DNA of 64,000 bases from Thiorhodococcus drewsii AZ1 (GCF_000224065.1 NZ_AFWT01000003.1:1-64000); one strand, 5' to 3'. Shown: positions 22,847-32,494, counted from the first letter of the stretch. Program-made: numbers and translations. The notes: generated by a model not told the origin, from the letters alone.

Positions 22847-25084
22847 TCAGACGCTCGCTCGACTCTGCACGGTCGCGAGCGCCTGACGGTAAACCTCTGC
22901 GTACATCTGGATCACGCGGTCGAGATCGAAGCGCGGACGGATCTTCAGTGCGATGGCGCGCTTGCGCGCCTGGAGTGCGTCGTCGCTGGCCAACGCGGCG
23001 ATCTGGCGCGCGGTTGCGCCGACGGGAATCCGTCCATCCGAGATGTCGACCAGCGCTCCGGCGACTTCGCCCTGTTCGTCGGTGAGCATCTCGGCGATCT
23101 CGCCGATGTCGCTTGCGATCATGGGGCGTCCGGTCATGAGACATTCGATCAGGGTCAGCGGAAAGCTCTCGCCTCCGAAGGTCGTCAGGAGCAGTCCGGC
23201 GTCGGCCGAGGCATAGTAGTCCACGGCGTTTTTGACGAATCCCAACAGATGCACGAACTCGGGCAGTGACTCATGCCGGAGGCTGTCGTGGAGCGGGCCG
23301 TCGCCGAGCAGCAGCAGATGGATATCCCGACCGGAGATGGAGCGCGCCTCGGTCACGGCCTGGATGGACTCGTGCCAGCCCTTCTCGGGGATGGCTCGAC
23401 TCGCGACACAGAGAACGAACGCCGCCTCGTCGATGCCGAGCGCGCGGCGAGAGACGGGCCGAATCTCTGGCACGGCCATGCCGTTGGGAATCTTGAAGAA
23501 GCGGTCGTTTCGATAGAAACCCCGCGTCCTGAAGGGCGCGACGTTCTTGTTCGAGATATAGACCCAGGCCGCGACCTCTGAGTCTAGGCCATCGAGCGCG
23601 TTCTCGAACATGTTGGGTTGCATGAGGTCATACATGCCGTGCATGGTGACGACGTGCGCCGCAGAGTCGCCGGGACGCTTCTGCGACACGAAGAACTGAT
23701 CGACGATCGCATGGTGGGTGTGAACCACCTCGATCCCGAATGCCTCGACGATGTCCTCACTCTCCAGAAAGCGGTTGCTCAATTCGACGACGGGAATGCC
23801 TGGTCCGAGCATCTCACGAACCAGCGCGTTCGGGGGCTCGCCCCGGAAGTCGAAGAAGGTGACCGCGTATCCCCGATCCGCCAGTGCATTGGCGAGTCGA
23901 ATCGGGAAGATCTCCCCGCCGCCGGAGGCGAAGGCGAATGCGGCGATCAGAACGTTGGGCAGCCGCCTGCTAGCGGCGGTCCACACCTCCTTGAGGTCAT
24001 AGAAATGGCGCAGTTCCTTTCCCTGGGCGGCGAGCGTCTTCGCCTGCTGGGCAAAGAAGCGTTCGATGTAGGCGTGATGCGCCTCCAGTGTTTCCCGGGG
24101 TACCTTATAGAGACGCGCGATTTCGTGTGCGACCTGGGCATGCTCTTCGTAATAGGCGGGCGTGTCGTAGGTGCGCGCCGACGAATTGCCGGTGTGGAAG
24201 CGATAGTAGTTCCGCACGTCGGCCGAATAGGCGACCTTCCCCCCGCGAATGGCATGGAGATAGAAGATCCAGTCCCCGCAGACCCGCATGGCTAGCCAGT
24301 CGTTTTCCGCGAGCATTCCATTGAGATCGAATTTTCGAAATACCGCAGAGCTGACGTTCGGAATGCTGTTCTTGCGTCCGAGGAAATCGGCGACCTCGCG
24401 ATGTGCCGTCTCCACGTAGTTGAATTTCCAGCGGGTTCGCGAAAGTTCGTCGAGATAGTCGTCGAAGCGGAAGTCGTGGGGGGTTCCATTTTCGGTGACG
24501 AAGACGGAATGGGCGTAGGCTAGCTTGACCGCGTCGTCCATGAAATAGGGGATCAGGGTCTCCAGGAAGTCGGGTTCGCAATAGTCGTCGCTTTCGGCGA
24601 TCCAGATGAGGTCCGTGTCGGCCGTTTCGATCGCACGCTTCCATTGGCGAAAGACGCTTCCAGAATTGATTCTATTGAAGATCCTGGTGGTGATCTTCGG
24701 ATAGCGCTCGGCGTATTCGTTCAGAATGGTCAGGCTATCGTCGGTGGAGGCGTCGTCGAGGAGAATGACCTGGAAGTGACGATAGGTCTGGCGATAGATG
24801 CTATCCAGTCGCCGGCGCAAGAAAGAGGCATGATTGTAATTGGGAACTGCGATGGTGACCTTGGGCGTGAATTCGGCTGCATTGGATAGATGGCGTGTTG
24901 TTGGCTGAAATGCGATCTGATTGTTGCGATGAAAGAGTCGATAGCCATCCGCCATCCGATCGAGAATGAAACGCCTGAGTCGCTGCTTGGCGGGGAAGGC
25001 GAGCGGTAGAATGCGCCAGGCGCGTCGGGTTATGCGCGCAATGCCGCCATGTCTTCCAAAGACTGAGTTCATGGACTGATTCAT
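22847..25084 (-). CDS. Two-domain glycosyltransferase (GT2 + GT4)
   Basis: 745 residues, cytoplasmic or membrane-associated. The N-terminal GT2 domain (about 74-330) starts KVTIAVPNYNHASFLRRRLDSIYRQT. It has LLDDASTDDS and the metal-binding WIAESDDY, with an acceptor-side CGDWIFYLH motif. The C-terminal GT4 domain (about 375-735) shows NVLIAAFAFASGGGEIFPIRLANAL, VHTHHAI, the EKGWHESIQAV donor-site region and EXXXXXXE-like GGESFPLTLIECLMTGRP. Carrying two transferases in one chain suggests it adds two successive sugars of a surface polysaccharide. ATG 25072 is an alternative start. It is divergent from the large transferase gene. Confidence 0.9.
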   Translation of the reverse strand: MNQSMNSVFGRHGGIARITRRAWRILPLAFPAKQRLRRFILDRMADGYRLFHRNNQIAFQPTTRHLSNAAEFTPKVTIAVPNYNHASFLRRRLDSIYRQTYRHFQVILLDDASTDDSLTILNEYAERYPKITTRIFNRINSGSVFRQWKRAIETADTDLIWIAESDDYCEPDFLETLIPYFMDDAVKLAYAHSVFVTENGTPHDFRFDDYLDELSRTRWKFNYVETAHREVADFLGRKNSIPNVSSAVFRKFDLNGMLAENDWLAMRVCGDWIFYLHAIRGGKVAYSADVRNYYRFHTGNSSARTYDTPAYYEEHAQVAHEIARLYKVPRETLEAHHAYIERFFAQQAKTLAAQGKELRHFYDLKEVWTAASRRLPNVLIAAFAFASGGGEIFPIRLANALADRGYAVTFFDFRGEPPNALVREMLGPGIPVVELSNRFLESEDIVEAFGIEVVHTHHAIVDQFFVSQKRPGDSAAHVVTMHGMYDLMQPNMFENALDGLDSEVAAWVYISNKNVAPFRTRGFYRNDRFFKIPNGMAVPEIRPVSRRALGIDEAAFVLCVASRAIPEKGWHESIQAVTEARSISGRDIHLLLLGDGPLHDSLRHESLPEFVHLLGFVKNAVDYYASADAGLLLTTFGGESFPLTLIECLMTGRPMIASDIGEIAEMLTDEQGEVAGALVDISDGRIPVGATARQIAALASDDALQARKRAIALKIRPRFDLDRVIQMYAEVYRQALATVQSRASV

Positions 25085-25581
25085 ACGGATGGATTCAGGG
25101 CGATAGGGCCATTCGGTTCGCGCAAGCCCGTCGATGCGAAAAATTAGACGATTGATCCATGTTGGTCATGGCTGGCGGTTTGGGATGGTTTATCTGAAAG
25201 TGGATGCGCGTCATGGTCTTTCACTGGCCGGAGAGCCGTGAAGATGAATAGATCGAGACAATCCGCATGCTGACAATCCAAAACCTTTCATTTCGGTGGC
25301 GAATCCGGTATGGGCTGGCGTAGTCGGCGCTCGAGGGCGATGCATGAGACACCAGGCTGTCGCATTGTTCGGCTTTAGAACACCAAAATTCCTATCAAAG
25401 GCACATGGTATAGTGCCTGGCCCTTGGTTCCTTCGTTCGTTGTGAGGCGAATGGCAAACCGTTCGTGGGGCGTTCGCGAGCACTCGCGGGTTGGAGCGAA
25501 AGGTTCGCCATCGCGCGAAGGGTATCAGAAAACCTGCTGCAATCCGTGCGCGGGACCTATAACGAGATGATTGGTTGAACA
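25085..25581. promoter_or_regulatory. Divergent intergenic region of the polysaccharide cluster
   Basis: 497 bases without a convincing ORF, locally less GC-rich than the genes. GGTATAGTGC (25407-25416) contains a -10-like TATAGT and would give a leader of about 160 bases for the large transferase gene. That leader can fold: GGCGAA (25446-25451) with TTCGCC (25504-25509) outside, and CGCGAG/CTCGCG inside. TATCAGAAAACC (25523-25534) follows. Both GGTATAGTGC and TATCAGAAAACC recur in front of the ABC transporter genes (32292-32301 and 32308-32319). Confidence 0.45.
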
Positions 25582-28500
25582 ATGCACAGTGAGTACGCCA
25601 TGGAACCGCCATCGAGAGTCGAACGCATCGGGGCGGGTCGGGCATTGGTCGTAGTGCGATGTCTCGGAGAGGAGACCATCGGATGCGCTGGCGCCATTCT
25701 TGCCCATATGGGGCAGGGCGACGCGGTTTCGGTTCTTGCTGCCGAGTCCGGGACTGCGGGCGTGGAAAGGGGCGGCGCTCTAGGTGTGCTCGGAACGGGT
25801 CTTCCTCGGCTTCTGGGCCTGTCCCATGAGGCGATCTTCTACTCCGAGACGCTCATCAAGCGCATCCGGGAGCGGATCCAAGATATTGGGGCCGAGTTCG
25901 TTTACGTGTGCTCGCCTGCCGAACCCGCCTTCGCGGCGCGTCAGCTGTCGCTCGCCGTCACTGAGGCGGTGCGTCGCTGCGGGCATGAGTGCCGGCTGGT
26001 CTATTTCGAGCTGGAGGCCGAGCTGAGGCCCAATCGCTTGCTGGAGATCGGGTCCTTCGTCGACGCCATCGCTTCGGCCCGCGACGCACTCGACGGCGCT
26101 GGCGATCGCGCGCGACAGATGGATCTCGTTCGGGCGCGCGAGAACTATCGCAAACGGTTGGCGGATGGCGCCGATGTCGAGGGCTATCGCCTCATCGAGG
26201 GCGAGGAGCTGCGGGCCTTGCGGCCGGGCGGGCCGATCGCTCCGCTGGTCTCGGTCCTGTCCGGTCCAGATGCCTTGGAACAGCCGCTGTCGCCGCCTCT
26301 GATTTCGATCATCGTGCGCACCACCGGGCGGCCTGAGCTGGCCGACGCGCTCAATGCGATTGCGGTCCAGACCTATCCGAATCTGGAGGTCGTGGTGGTT
26401 CAGGCCAATGCAGGGGCGCCCTTGAGGCTCCCCGAGCGGGTTGGTGCGGCCGAGCTGCGACTGGCGCGCACGGGTGAGGCCCTGCACCGCAGTCGTGCCG
26501 CCAATCTGGGGCTGAGCGAGGCCCGTGGAACCTATCTCGCCTTCCTCGACGACGACGACTGGTGGCTGCCCGAGCATCTGTCCTTGCTGGCGCGGCGGTT
26601 GGATGGGGTTCCCGAACGGGCGGCCTATTCCGGCGTGCGTTGCGTGCGGCCCGATGGCGATGGCTGGGAGGAGAGTCATCTCTTCAACGATCCCTTCGAC
26701 GCGAATCGTCTGTTGGTCGACAACTTCGTCCCCATCCACGCGGTGCTCTTCCATCGCTCGCTGTTCGAGGAGGGCTGCCGCTTCGACGAGGATCTGGATG
26801 TCTACGAGGACTGGGACTTCTGGGTGCAGGTCTGCCGTCTCACCCCCATGCTGCATGAGCCGAGTCTGTCCGCCGTCTATCGGTTGGCCGCCGGAACCGG
26901 GTTCGGTGTCTCGGCCGCCCAGGCGGAGGTTGAATCGGGGCTTGCGCGCTTCTTTGCCAAATGGCGCCGCCATTGGACCGACGATGAATGGATGCGGGTG
27001 GTCGAGCGGGCGCGCTCGGCCCAGGGCATCGCCGTGATGCAGCGCCAGGTGCGTCTGACCGAAGGCCAGAGGGACCAGCTCGGCGACTACAATCGAACGC
27101 TGAATGCGCGCCTGGCCGAGTCCAACGATCAGCTGGGACGACTGCACGAGCGCAAGCAGGTTCTGGAGGCGCAGCTTCTGACGGCCGAGACCCGGGTCCG
27201 CGACGAGATGCAGGCCCATTTCGCTGAACGTCAGTGTCACTACGAGCAGCGAATCGGCGAGGTGTCGATCGAGCGCGATCTGCTGCGACAGCGGCTCGAC
27301 GAGCTCCATGCCTCCACCTCCTGGCGTCTGACCGTTCCAGTCCGGGCGTTGCGGCGGGCGATCGGTGCGACACGGTGCTGGGTGGGTGCTGTCTATCGGT
27401 CGGGGTTGCGCCTGGCGCGTCTGATCTATCGCGGCGTCCTGCCGCTGGCCGTGCGTCGGCATCTGACGCCCGCCCTGTCCCAGGTCGTGTCGCGGCCGCA
27501 GGCGGTCTCTGAGGAGACGCCGCGCGTTCCTCCCTTCGAGAGCGGCACGCCCTTCAATGCGAGCCTGCTGTCCATTCTGCGTCTCTCGCCGAAACGCCTG
27601 ATGTCCAGTGCCGAGACACTGGTCCTGCCGACCTCCGAGTCGCCCCGGGTCTCGGTGGTGATGCCGGTCTTCAAGCAGCCGGCCTACACCCTGGAGTGTC
27701 TCAGCTCGATCGTTCAGTATCCGCCGCTCGTCGCCTTCGAGCTGATCCTGATCGACGACGGCTCGGACCCGGAGACCCGCGCACTGCTGCGCGCGGTGCG
27801 CGGGATCCGGCTGATCGAGAACGAGACCAATCTCGGATTTCTGCGTTCCTGCAACAAGGCGGCCATGACCGCTCGTGGCCGTTACTTGCTGTTCCTCAAC
27901 AACGACACCCAGGTGCGTCCGGGTTGGTTGGATCGGTTGTTGGAACCCTTCGCCGATTCCAGTATCGGCATGACGGGATCCAAGCTGCTCTATCCGAGCG
28001 GCCATCTGCAGGAGGCGGGTGTCAGCATGAAATCGGACGGCTCGGCTCGGCTGGTGGGGCTGAACGGCGATCCGTCAGCGCCCGAGTTCAACCAGCCGCG
28101 CGAGGTCGATTATTGCTCCGGCGCCTCTTTCATGATCGACCGCGACCTGTTCGAGCGTGTCGGCGGCTTCGACGACCGCTATGCGCCGGCCTATTTCGAG
28201 GACGCCGACCTGGCCTTCCAGGTGCGCGGACTCGGACGCCGTATCCTCTATCAGCCGGCCTCCGAGGTCGTCCACCATCTGAGCGTCACCACCGGGGCCG
28301 CTGGCGACAAGTTGGCCCGGATCGAGGCCAATCGCGCCAAGTTCGTCGACAAATGGCACGAGCAACTGTCCGAGTTGGACCAGGTGCGGCTCATCGCCTT
28401 CTATCTGCCCCAATTCCATCCGATCCCGGAGAACGATGCCTGGTGGGGCAGGGGCTTCACCGAGTGGACCAACGTCACCCGTGCCCGTCCCAACTTTGCG

Positions 28501-29445
28501 GGGCACTATCAGCCGCATCTGCCGGGCGAACTGGGCTTCTACGACCTGCGGCTCGCCGAGACGCGTCGCAGACAGGCCGAACTGGCGCGCGAGCACGGCA
28601 TCCACGGCTTCTGCTATTACTACTACTGGTTCAACGGTCGGCGACTGCTGCACCGTCCTCTCGACGAGGTGGTGGCGAGCGGCGAGCCGGACTTCCCCTT
28701 CTGCGTCTGCTGGGCGAACGAAAACTGGTCGCGGCGCTGGGACGGGCGCGAGCAGGATCTGCTCATGGAACAGCAGTATTCGCCCGAGGACGACGTCGAT
28801 TTCATCCGCGCGCTCTTCCCGACGCTATCCGATCCGCGCTATATCCGCATCGGCGGACGGCCGCTGCTCCTCGTCTACCGCGCCAGTCTGCTGCCCGATT
28901 CGCGCGCGACCACCGATCGCTGGCGCGAGGAATGCGTTCGTGCCGGTCTGCCCGAGCCTTATTTGGCCTGTGTCCACAGTTTCCGCGAGGGCGAGGCCGC
29001 GCCGGCCGGTTTCGAGGCGGCGGTCGAATTTCCGCCGCACGGTCGCTCGGTGCAGACCGTGAATCCAGAGGGTATGTTCAACCCGGATTTTCAGGGGCGC
29101 TTCTACGACTATGCCGCCACGGCCCGCACCTTCGCCGAGCTGAATTATCTCGATCGCAAGGTCTTCCGGGGCGTCATGCCGGGTTGGGACAATACGGCGC
29201 GTCGCCAGGACGCAGGCGACATCTTCCTCGGCGCCTCGCCCGAGATCTACGAATCCTGGTTGACCCGAGTCATCGCCGAGACGCGCGATCTCAAGTTCGG
29301 CGACGAGCGTCTGGTCTTCGTCAACGCCTGGAACGAGTGGGCCGAGGGCAATCATCTGGAGCCCGATAGCCAGTTCGGCAACGCGTATCTCGAAGCGACT
29401 CGGCGCGCGCTCGATGCCGTCGTCGCCCCGAGACCCAGAGGTTGA
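25582..29445 (+). CDS. Giant glycosyltransferase: degenerate PIG-L + GT2 + GT2 + WbsX
   Basis: 1287 residues. Residues of about 15-210 resemble a PIG-L/LmbE deacetylase, but the PHPDDE metal motif is replaced by RCLGEE before TIGCAGAIL, so catalysis is unlikely. A first GT2 domain (about 240-445) has ISIIVRTTGRPELADAL, FLDDDDWW and YEDWDFWVQ. Residues 485-575 are a predicted coiled coil. A second GT2 domain (about 688-925) of the rhamnosyltransferase type has VSVVMPVFKQ, LIDDGSD and FLNNDTQV. From about 934 the chain is a WbsX (GH99-like) domain: RLIAFYLPQFHPIPENDAWW, GFTEWTNV, CWANENWSRRWDG, NAWNEWAEGNHLEPD. It probably makes or modifies a surface polysaccharide exported by the nearby ABC transporter. 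I chose ATG 25582; ATG 25600 is possible. Confidence 0.88.
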   Translation: MHSEYAMEPPSRVERIGAGRALVVVRCLGEETIGCAGAILAHMGQGDAVSVLAAESGTAGVERGGALGVLGTGLPRLLGLSHEAIFYSETLIKRIRERIQDIGAEFVYVCSPAEPAFAARQLSLAVTEAVRRCGHECRLVYFELEAELRPNRLLEIGSFVDAIASARDALDGAGDRARQMDLVRARENYRKRLADGADVEGYRLIEGEELRALRPGGPIAPLVSVLSGPDALEQPLSPPLISIIVRTTGRPELADALNAIAVQTYPNLEVVVVQANAGAPLRLPERVGAAELRLARTGEALHRSRAANLGLSEARGTYLAFLDDDDWWLPEHLSLLARRLDGVPERAAYSGVRCVRPDGDGWEESHLFNDPFDANRLLVDNFVPIHAVLFHRSLFEEGCRFDEDLDVYEDWDFWVQVCRLTPMLHEPSLSAVYRLAAGTGFGVSAAQAEVESGLARFFAKWRRHWTDDEWMRVVERARSAQGIAVMQRQVRLTEGQRDQLGDYNRTLNARLAESNDQLGRLHERKQVLEAQLLTAETRVRDEMQAHFAERQCHYEQRIGEVSIERDLLRQRLDELHASTSWRLTVPVRALRRAIGATRCWVGAVYRSGLRLARLIYRGVLPLAVRRHLTPALSQVVSRPQAVSEETPRVPPFESGTPFNASLLSILRLSPKRLMSSAETLVLPTSESPRVSVVMPVFKQPAYTLECLSSIVQYPPLVAFELILIDDGSDPETRALLRAVRGIRLIENETNLGFLRSCNKAAMTARGRYLLFLNNDTQVRPGWLDRLLEPFADSSIGMTGSKLLYPSGHLQEAGVSMKSDGSARLVGLNGDPSAPEFNQPREVDYCSGASFMIDRDLFERVGGFDDRYAPAYFEDADLAFQVRGLGRRILYQPASEVVHHLSVTTGAAGDKLARIEANRAKFVDKWHEQLSELDQVRLIAFYLPQFHPIPENDAWWGRGFTEWTNVTRARPNFAGHYQPHLPGELGFYDLRLAETRRRQAELAREHGIHGFCYYYYWFNGRRLLHRPLDEVVASGEPDFPFCVCWANENWSRRWDGREQDLLMEQQYSPEDDVDFIRALFPTLSDPRYIRIGGRPLLLVYRASLLPDSRATTDRWREECVRAGLPEPYLACVHSFREGEAAPAGFEAAVEFPPHGRSVQTVNPEGMFNPDFQGRFYDYAATARTFAELNYLDRKVFRGVMPGWDNTARRQDAGDIFLGASPEIYESWLTRVIAETRDLKFGDERLVFVNAWNEWAEGNHLEPDSQFGNAYLEATRRALDAVVAPRPRG

Positions 29446-29504
29446 CCCGACGTTCATCGAGCAGGTATCGAAAATCCGTTGCTTGGCATCCCTGAGGTAA
29501 AGAA

Positions 29505-30860
29505 GTGACTCGATCCATTCCCTCATTGGTCTCCCGCATCCGCGATGCGCGTCGTCGTCACGGCGGTCTGCGTCCGCTGGTCAAGGCGGTCTGGCGCTTC
29601 GCGCGCGAGCGCGGTGCGGGCGCGCTGTTGCGGCGCCTTGGTGCGCGTCCCGGAGTCGAAGCGCCTCCAGCCAGCTCGGTGCCCGAGAGCCCGGTTCCGC
29701 TGCTGAGCGAGACGCCGCCGCGCGACCCTGTCTGGCTGCAACAGCCGCCGGGTGTATTGCTCGTGGGGCATCCCTATCTGATCTCGGGGCGCGGGGAGGA
29801 CGTGCGTATGGCAGCGAACGCCTTGGCTGCGACCGGCATCCCTTTCCATATCCGCAACACCTTCGATGCCGGCGAGGAGAATCGCCCTCGGCTCGCGCGC
29901 TTTGCCCATTTCGATCGTCTGAGCCGCACGGCGCACCATCGCGCCAGTCTCTTTGTACTCAATGCCGACGAGATGATCCCGGCCCGCAATCATCTGGGGT
30001 CGGAGTTCTTCGACGCCGGTTATCGTATCGGCTACTGGGCCTGGGAGCTGAGTCGGTTCCCGGATGCCTGGTCGCCGGCACTCGATCTGGTCGACGAGAT
30101 CTGGGCACCCTCGCGTTTCATTCAGCAGGCAGTCGCCGAGAAGACCGGACGTCCGGTCATCCGCATGCCACTGGTGGTGGATCCCGAGCCGAGCGATATG
30201 CCCCGATCCCATTTCGGTCTTCCCGAGGATCGCTTCCTGTTCCTCTTCTTCTTCGACTTCAGCTCGTTCGTCGCGCGCAAGAATCCCTGGGCGGCGATCG
30301 AGGCATTCGAGCGCGCCTTCCCCGAGGCCGAACGCGATGGCGTCGGTCTGGTGATCAAGCTCAACGGCGGACAGCTGCGACCCGACGACTATCGCGACTT
30401 TCTGGAGCAGGCGTCGATTCGGCGTCCTGGTGTTTGGGTCATCGACCAGGTCCTGAGCGATCTGGAGATTCGGGGCTTGATGAGCAGGTGCGACGCCTTC
30501 GTGTCGCTGCATCGCTCGGAGGGATTCGGGCGCGGACCGGCCGAGGCCATGTATTACGGCAAGCCGGTCATCGTCACCGGCTATTCGGGCAACCTCGATT
30601 TCTGCAACGAGCTGAACGCCTGTGTGGTCGACCACACCTTGGTCGCGGTCGGCGAGGGGGAGTATCCGCACGGCGAGGGCCAGATCTGGGCCGAGGCCGA
30701 TGTCGATCAGGCGAGCTGGTACATGCGGCGTCTGGTTTCGGATCGGGCGTTCGCGGAGCGAATCGCGGGCGCGGGGGCGTGCTCTATCCGAGAATTCAAC
30801 AGCGCCGCCGCCGTCGGTCGGCGTTATGCGGCGCGGCTGGGAGTGCTCGACTTGATCTGA
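29505..30860 (+). CDS. GT4-type glycosyltransferase
   Basis: 451 residues beginning at GTG 29505, eight bases after GAGG. The first 80 residues are basic and Pro-rich. The N-terminal Rossmann half starts about PPGVLLVGHPYLISGRGEDVRMAANAL. The C-terminal half has FLFFFDFSSFVARKNPWAAIEAF, then VIKLNGGQLRPDDY, and the donor-binding motif SLHRSEGFGRGPAEAMYYGKPVIVTGYSGN typical of GT4 enzymes. It belongs to the polysaccharide cluster, 59 bases after the giant transferase. Its last 37 bases overlap the 3' end of the convergent WbsX gene. The sugar donor is unknown. Confidence 0.88.
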   Translation: MTRSIPSLVSRIRDARRRHGGLRPLVKAVWRFARERGAGALLRRLGARPGVEAPPASSVPESPVPLLSETPPRDPVWLQQPPGVLLVGHPYLISGRGEDVRMAANALAATGIPFHIRNTFDAGEENRPRLARFAHFDRLSRTAHHRASLFVLNADEMIPARNHLGSEFFDAGYRIGYWAWELSRFPDAWSPALDLVDEIWAPSRFIQQAVAEKTGRPVIRMPLVVDPEPSDMPRSHFGLPEDRFLFLFFFDFSSFVARKNPWAAIEAFERAFPEAERDGVGLVIKLNGGQLRPDDYRDFLEQASIRRPGVWVIDQVLSDLEIRGLMSRCDAFVSLHRSEGFGRGPAEAMYYGKPVIVTGYSGNLDFCNELNACVVDHTLVAVGEGEYPHGEGQIWAEADVDQASWYMRRLVSDRAFAERIAGAGACSIREFNSAAAVGRRYAARLGVLDLI

Positions 30861-32194
30861 GCGTCCAGACGGATGCCTGAGCCGGATCTTGTCTCGGCGA
30901 CATTCTGGGCCGTGCGCTCCAGCGCATCGCGGGTCGCCTGGAGATAGGCATAGCCATGTCGCTGGTCGGGCTCCAGGTGGGCGCCCTCGGCCCATTCGTT
31001 CCAGGCATTGATGAAGACGAGCCGCTCGCTCGGTTCCTCGAAACGCTTCACCGTGTCATGGATGGCGTTCTCCAGCCATTCGCGGTAACCGGCGGGACTG
31101 GATCCCAGGAAGACGGCCCCGCGCCCAGGGCGGCGGGCCTCGTTGTCCCAGGACGGATTTACGCCGCGAAAGAGAGGGTAGTCGCAGGGACCGTAATGAC
31201 GGCTTTGCTCCAAGTAGACCGTCCAGTCGTAGATCATGCCTCTGAAGTCGCGGTTGCGGCGCTCGATTCGCCGGGTGATGGCGACCGGGTGCGAGTTGTT
31301 GGGCGGGAACTCGATGGCGGCGTCGAATCCGTAGCGTGCCGGATCGACCGATTCGAACGATTGGGTGTAGGCCAGATAGAGATCGCCCACGCCGTTGCGC
31401 AGACACCATTCCCGCCAACGCTCCGCAGTCTCGATCGGGTTGGGGAAGAGTTCGGGCCGGTAGATCAGCAGCAGCGGCCGCCCCTGGACACGGATGTATC
31501 TGGGGTCGCGCAGATAGTCGGCGGTGGCGGCAATGAAGGCGATGTCGTCCTCGGGCGTGTGCTCCTGAGCGATCAGGATCTCGTTGGCCCGTCCGTCCCA
31601 GCGTCGGCTCCAGCTTTCGTTCGCCCAGCAGATGCAGAATGGGAGATCGATACTGCTCCGTAGATAGGACTCGATCGGACGTTCGAGCAGACGCCGGCCG
31701 TTGAACCAGTAGTGATAAAAGGCGAAGCCGCCGATGCCGTAGAGTCTGGCCAGCTCGACCTGTCGCTCCATGACCTCGGGGACCCGCAGGTCGTAGAAAC
31801 CGAGTTCGTCCGGCAGATGGGGCTGGTAGTGTCCGGGGAACTGGGGGCGTCCTCGGACCACGTTGGTCCATTCGGTGAAGCCCTTGCCCCACCAGGCGTC
31901 GTTCTCCGCGATGGGGTGGAACTGAGGCAGATAGAAGGCGATGAGCCGCGCTGGTGGATCGACCGGTGGCTCGGCGTCGAGCAGTTCGACCCTGCGCTCC
32001 TCCTGACAACCACCGATCAGGCGCGCCCTGATCGATTGGAGCGCGCCGCGCTGTGTATGGCGATAGGCCTTGAGCCCAGGGTGCGACCTGAAAAAAAAGG
32101 GGGCGGCACGAAAGAGCTGTTGCTGGATGCGCTGCCGCATCGGGATATCGAGCGGCAGAAGACGCCATAGTGGACGCAACAGATCGACGATCAT
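30824..32194 (-). CDS. Stand-alone WbsX (GH99-like) glycan protein
   Basis: 456 residues from ATG 32194, which has GAGGGGAAC immediately before it; an in-frame start at 32224 lacks this. After a basic N-terminal region, residues of about 80 onward are a full WbsX domain: ARLIAFYLPQFHPIAENDAWWGKGFTEWTNV, GGFAFYHYWFNGRRLLERP, CWANESWSRRWDGR, VFINAWNEWAEGAHLEPD. This is clearly paralogous to the C-terminal domain of the giant transferase upstream. WbsX proteins are found in O-antigen and capsule clusters and resemble glycoside hydrolase family 99 endo-mannosidases; whether they cut, transfer or only bind glycan is not settled. Read opposite to the flanking genes. Confidence 0.88.
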   Translation of the reverse strand: MIVDLLRPLWRLLPLDIPMRQRIQQQLFRAAPFFFRSHPGLKAYRHTQRGALQSIRARLIGGCQEERRVELLDAEPPVDPPARLIAFYLPQFHPIAENDAWWGKGFTEWTNVVRGRPQFPGHYQPHLPDELGFYDLRVPEVMERQVELARLYGIGGFAFYHYWFNGRRLLERPIESYLRSSIDLPFCICWANESWSRRWDGRANEILIAQEHTPEDDIAFIAATADYLRDPRYIRVQGRPLLLIYRPELFPNPIETAERWREWCLRNGVGDLYLAYTQSFESVDPARYGFDAAIEFPPNNSHPVAITRRIERRNRDFRGMIYDWTVYLEQSRHYGPCDYPLFRGVNPSWDNEARRPGRGAVFLGSSPAGYREWLENAIHDTVKRFEEPSERLVFINAWNEWAEGAHLEPDQRHGYAYLQATRDALERTAQNVAETRSGSGIRLDAQIKSSTPSRAA

Positions 32195-32494
32195 GTTCCC
32201 CTCAGTGGATTCTGTTGGCCGCATCCCCCGTATTCCGCTGTGCGGGGGATGACACCTATCCTGGTTGTCATCGCGTTACGGGAGGCAAGACGGTATAGTG
32301 CGCAGCCTATCAGAAAACCGCCTGTCGGCCTTGATTGGAAACCGCCTGTGGGCCGAGTTTTTCTGGGCTTGGCTTCATGAGGGGTGTCTCGGATGCGTTC
32401 TTCGATGTCGAAGGCTGGAATGAACCGATCAGGATTCCGCCATGGGCGTATCGACCCCCGACACCTGATCGCCGTTTTTTCTCGGAAGGGTTAG
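32195..32494. promoter_or_regulatory. Divergent region upstream of the ABC exporter genes
   Basis: 300 bases without a convincing ORF. GGTATAGTGC (32292-32301, -10-like TATAGT) is followed by TATCAGAAAACC (32308-32319). A direct repeat AAACCGCCTGT(C/G)GGCC occurs at 32315-32330 and 32339-32354, a spacing of 24 bases, which could be an operator. The first two motifs are shared with the region before the giant transferase gene. Confidence 0.45.

Noticed and set aside
25454-25461. c-di-GMP riboswitch suggested by GGCAAACC
   Set aside because: The GACGCAAAGC and other conserved blocks of the GEMM-I consensus are not found; kept only as a possible structured leader.
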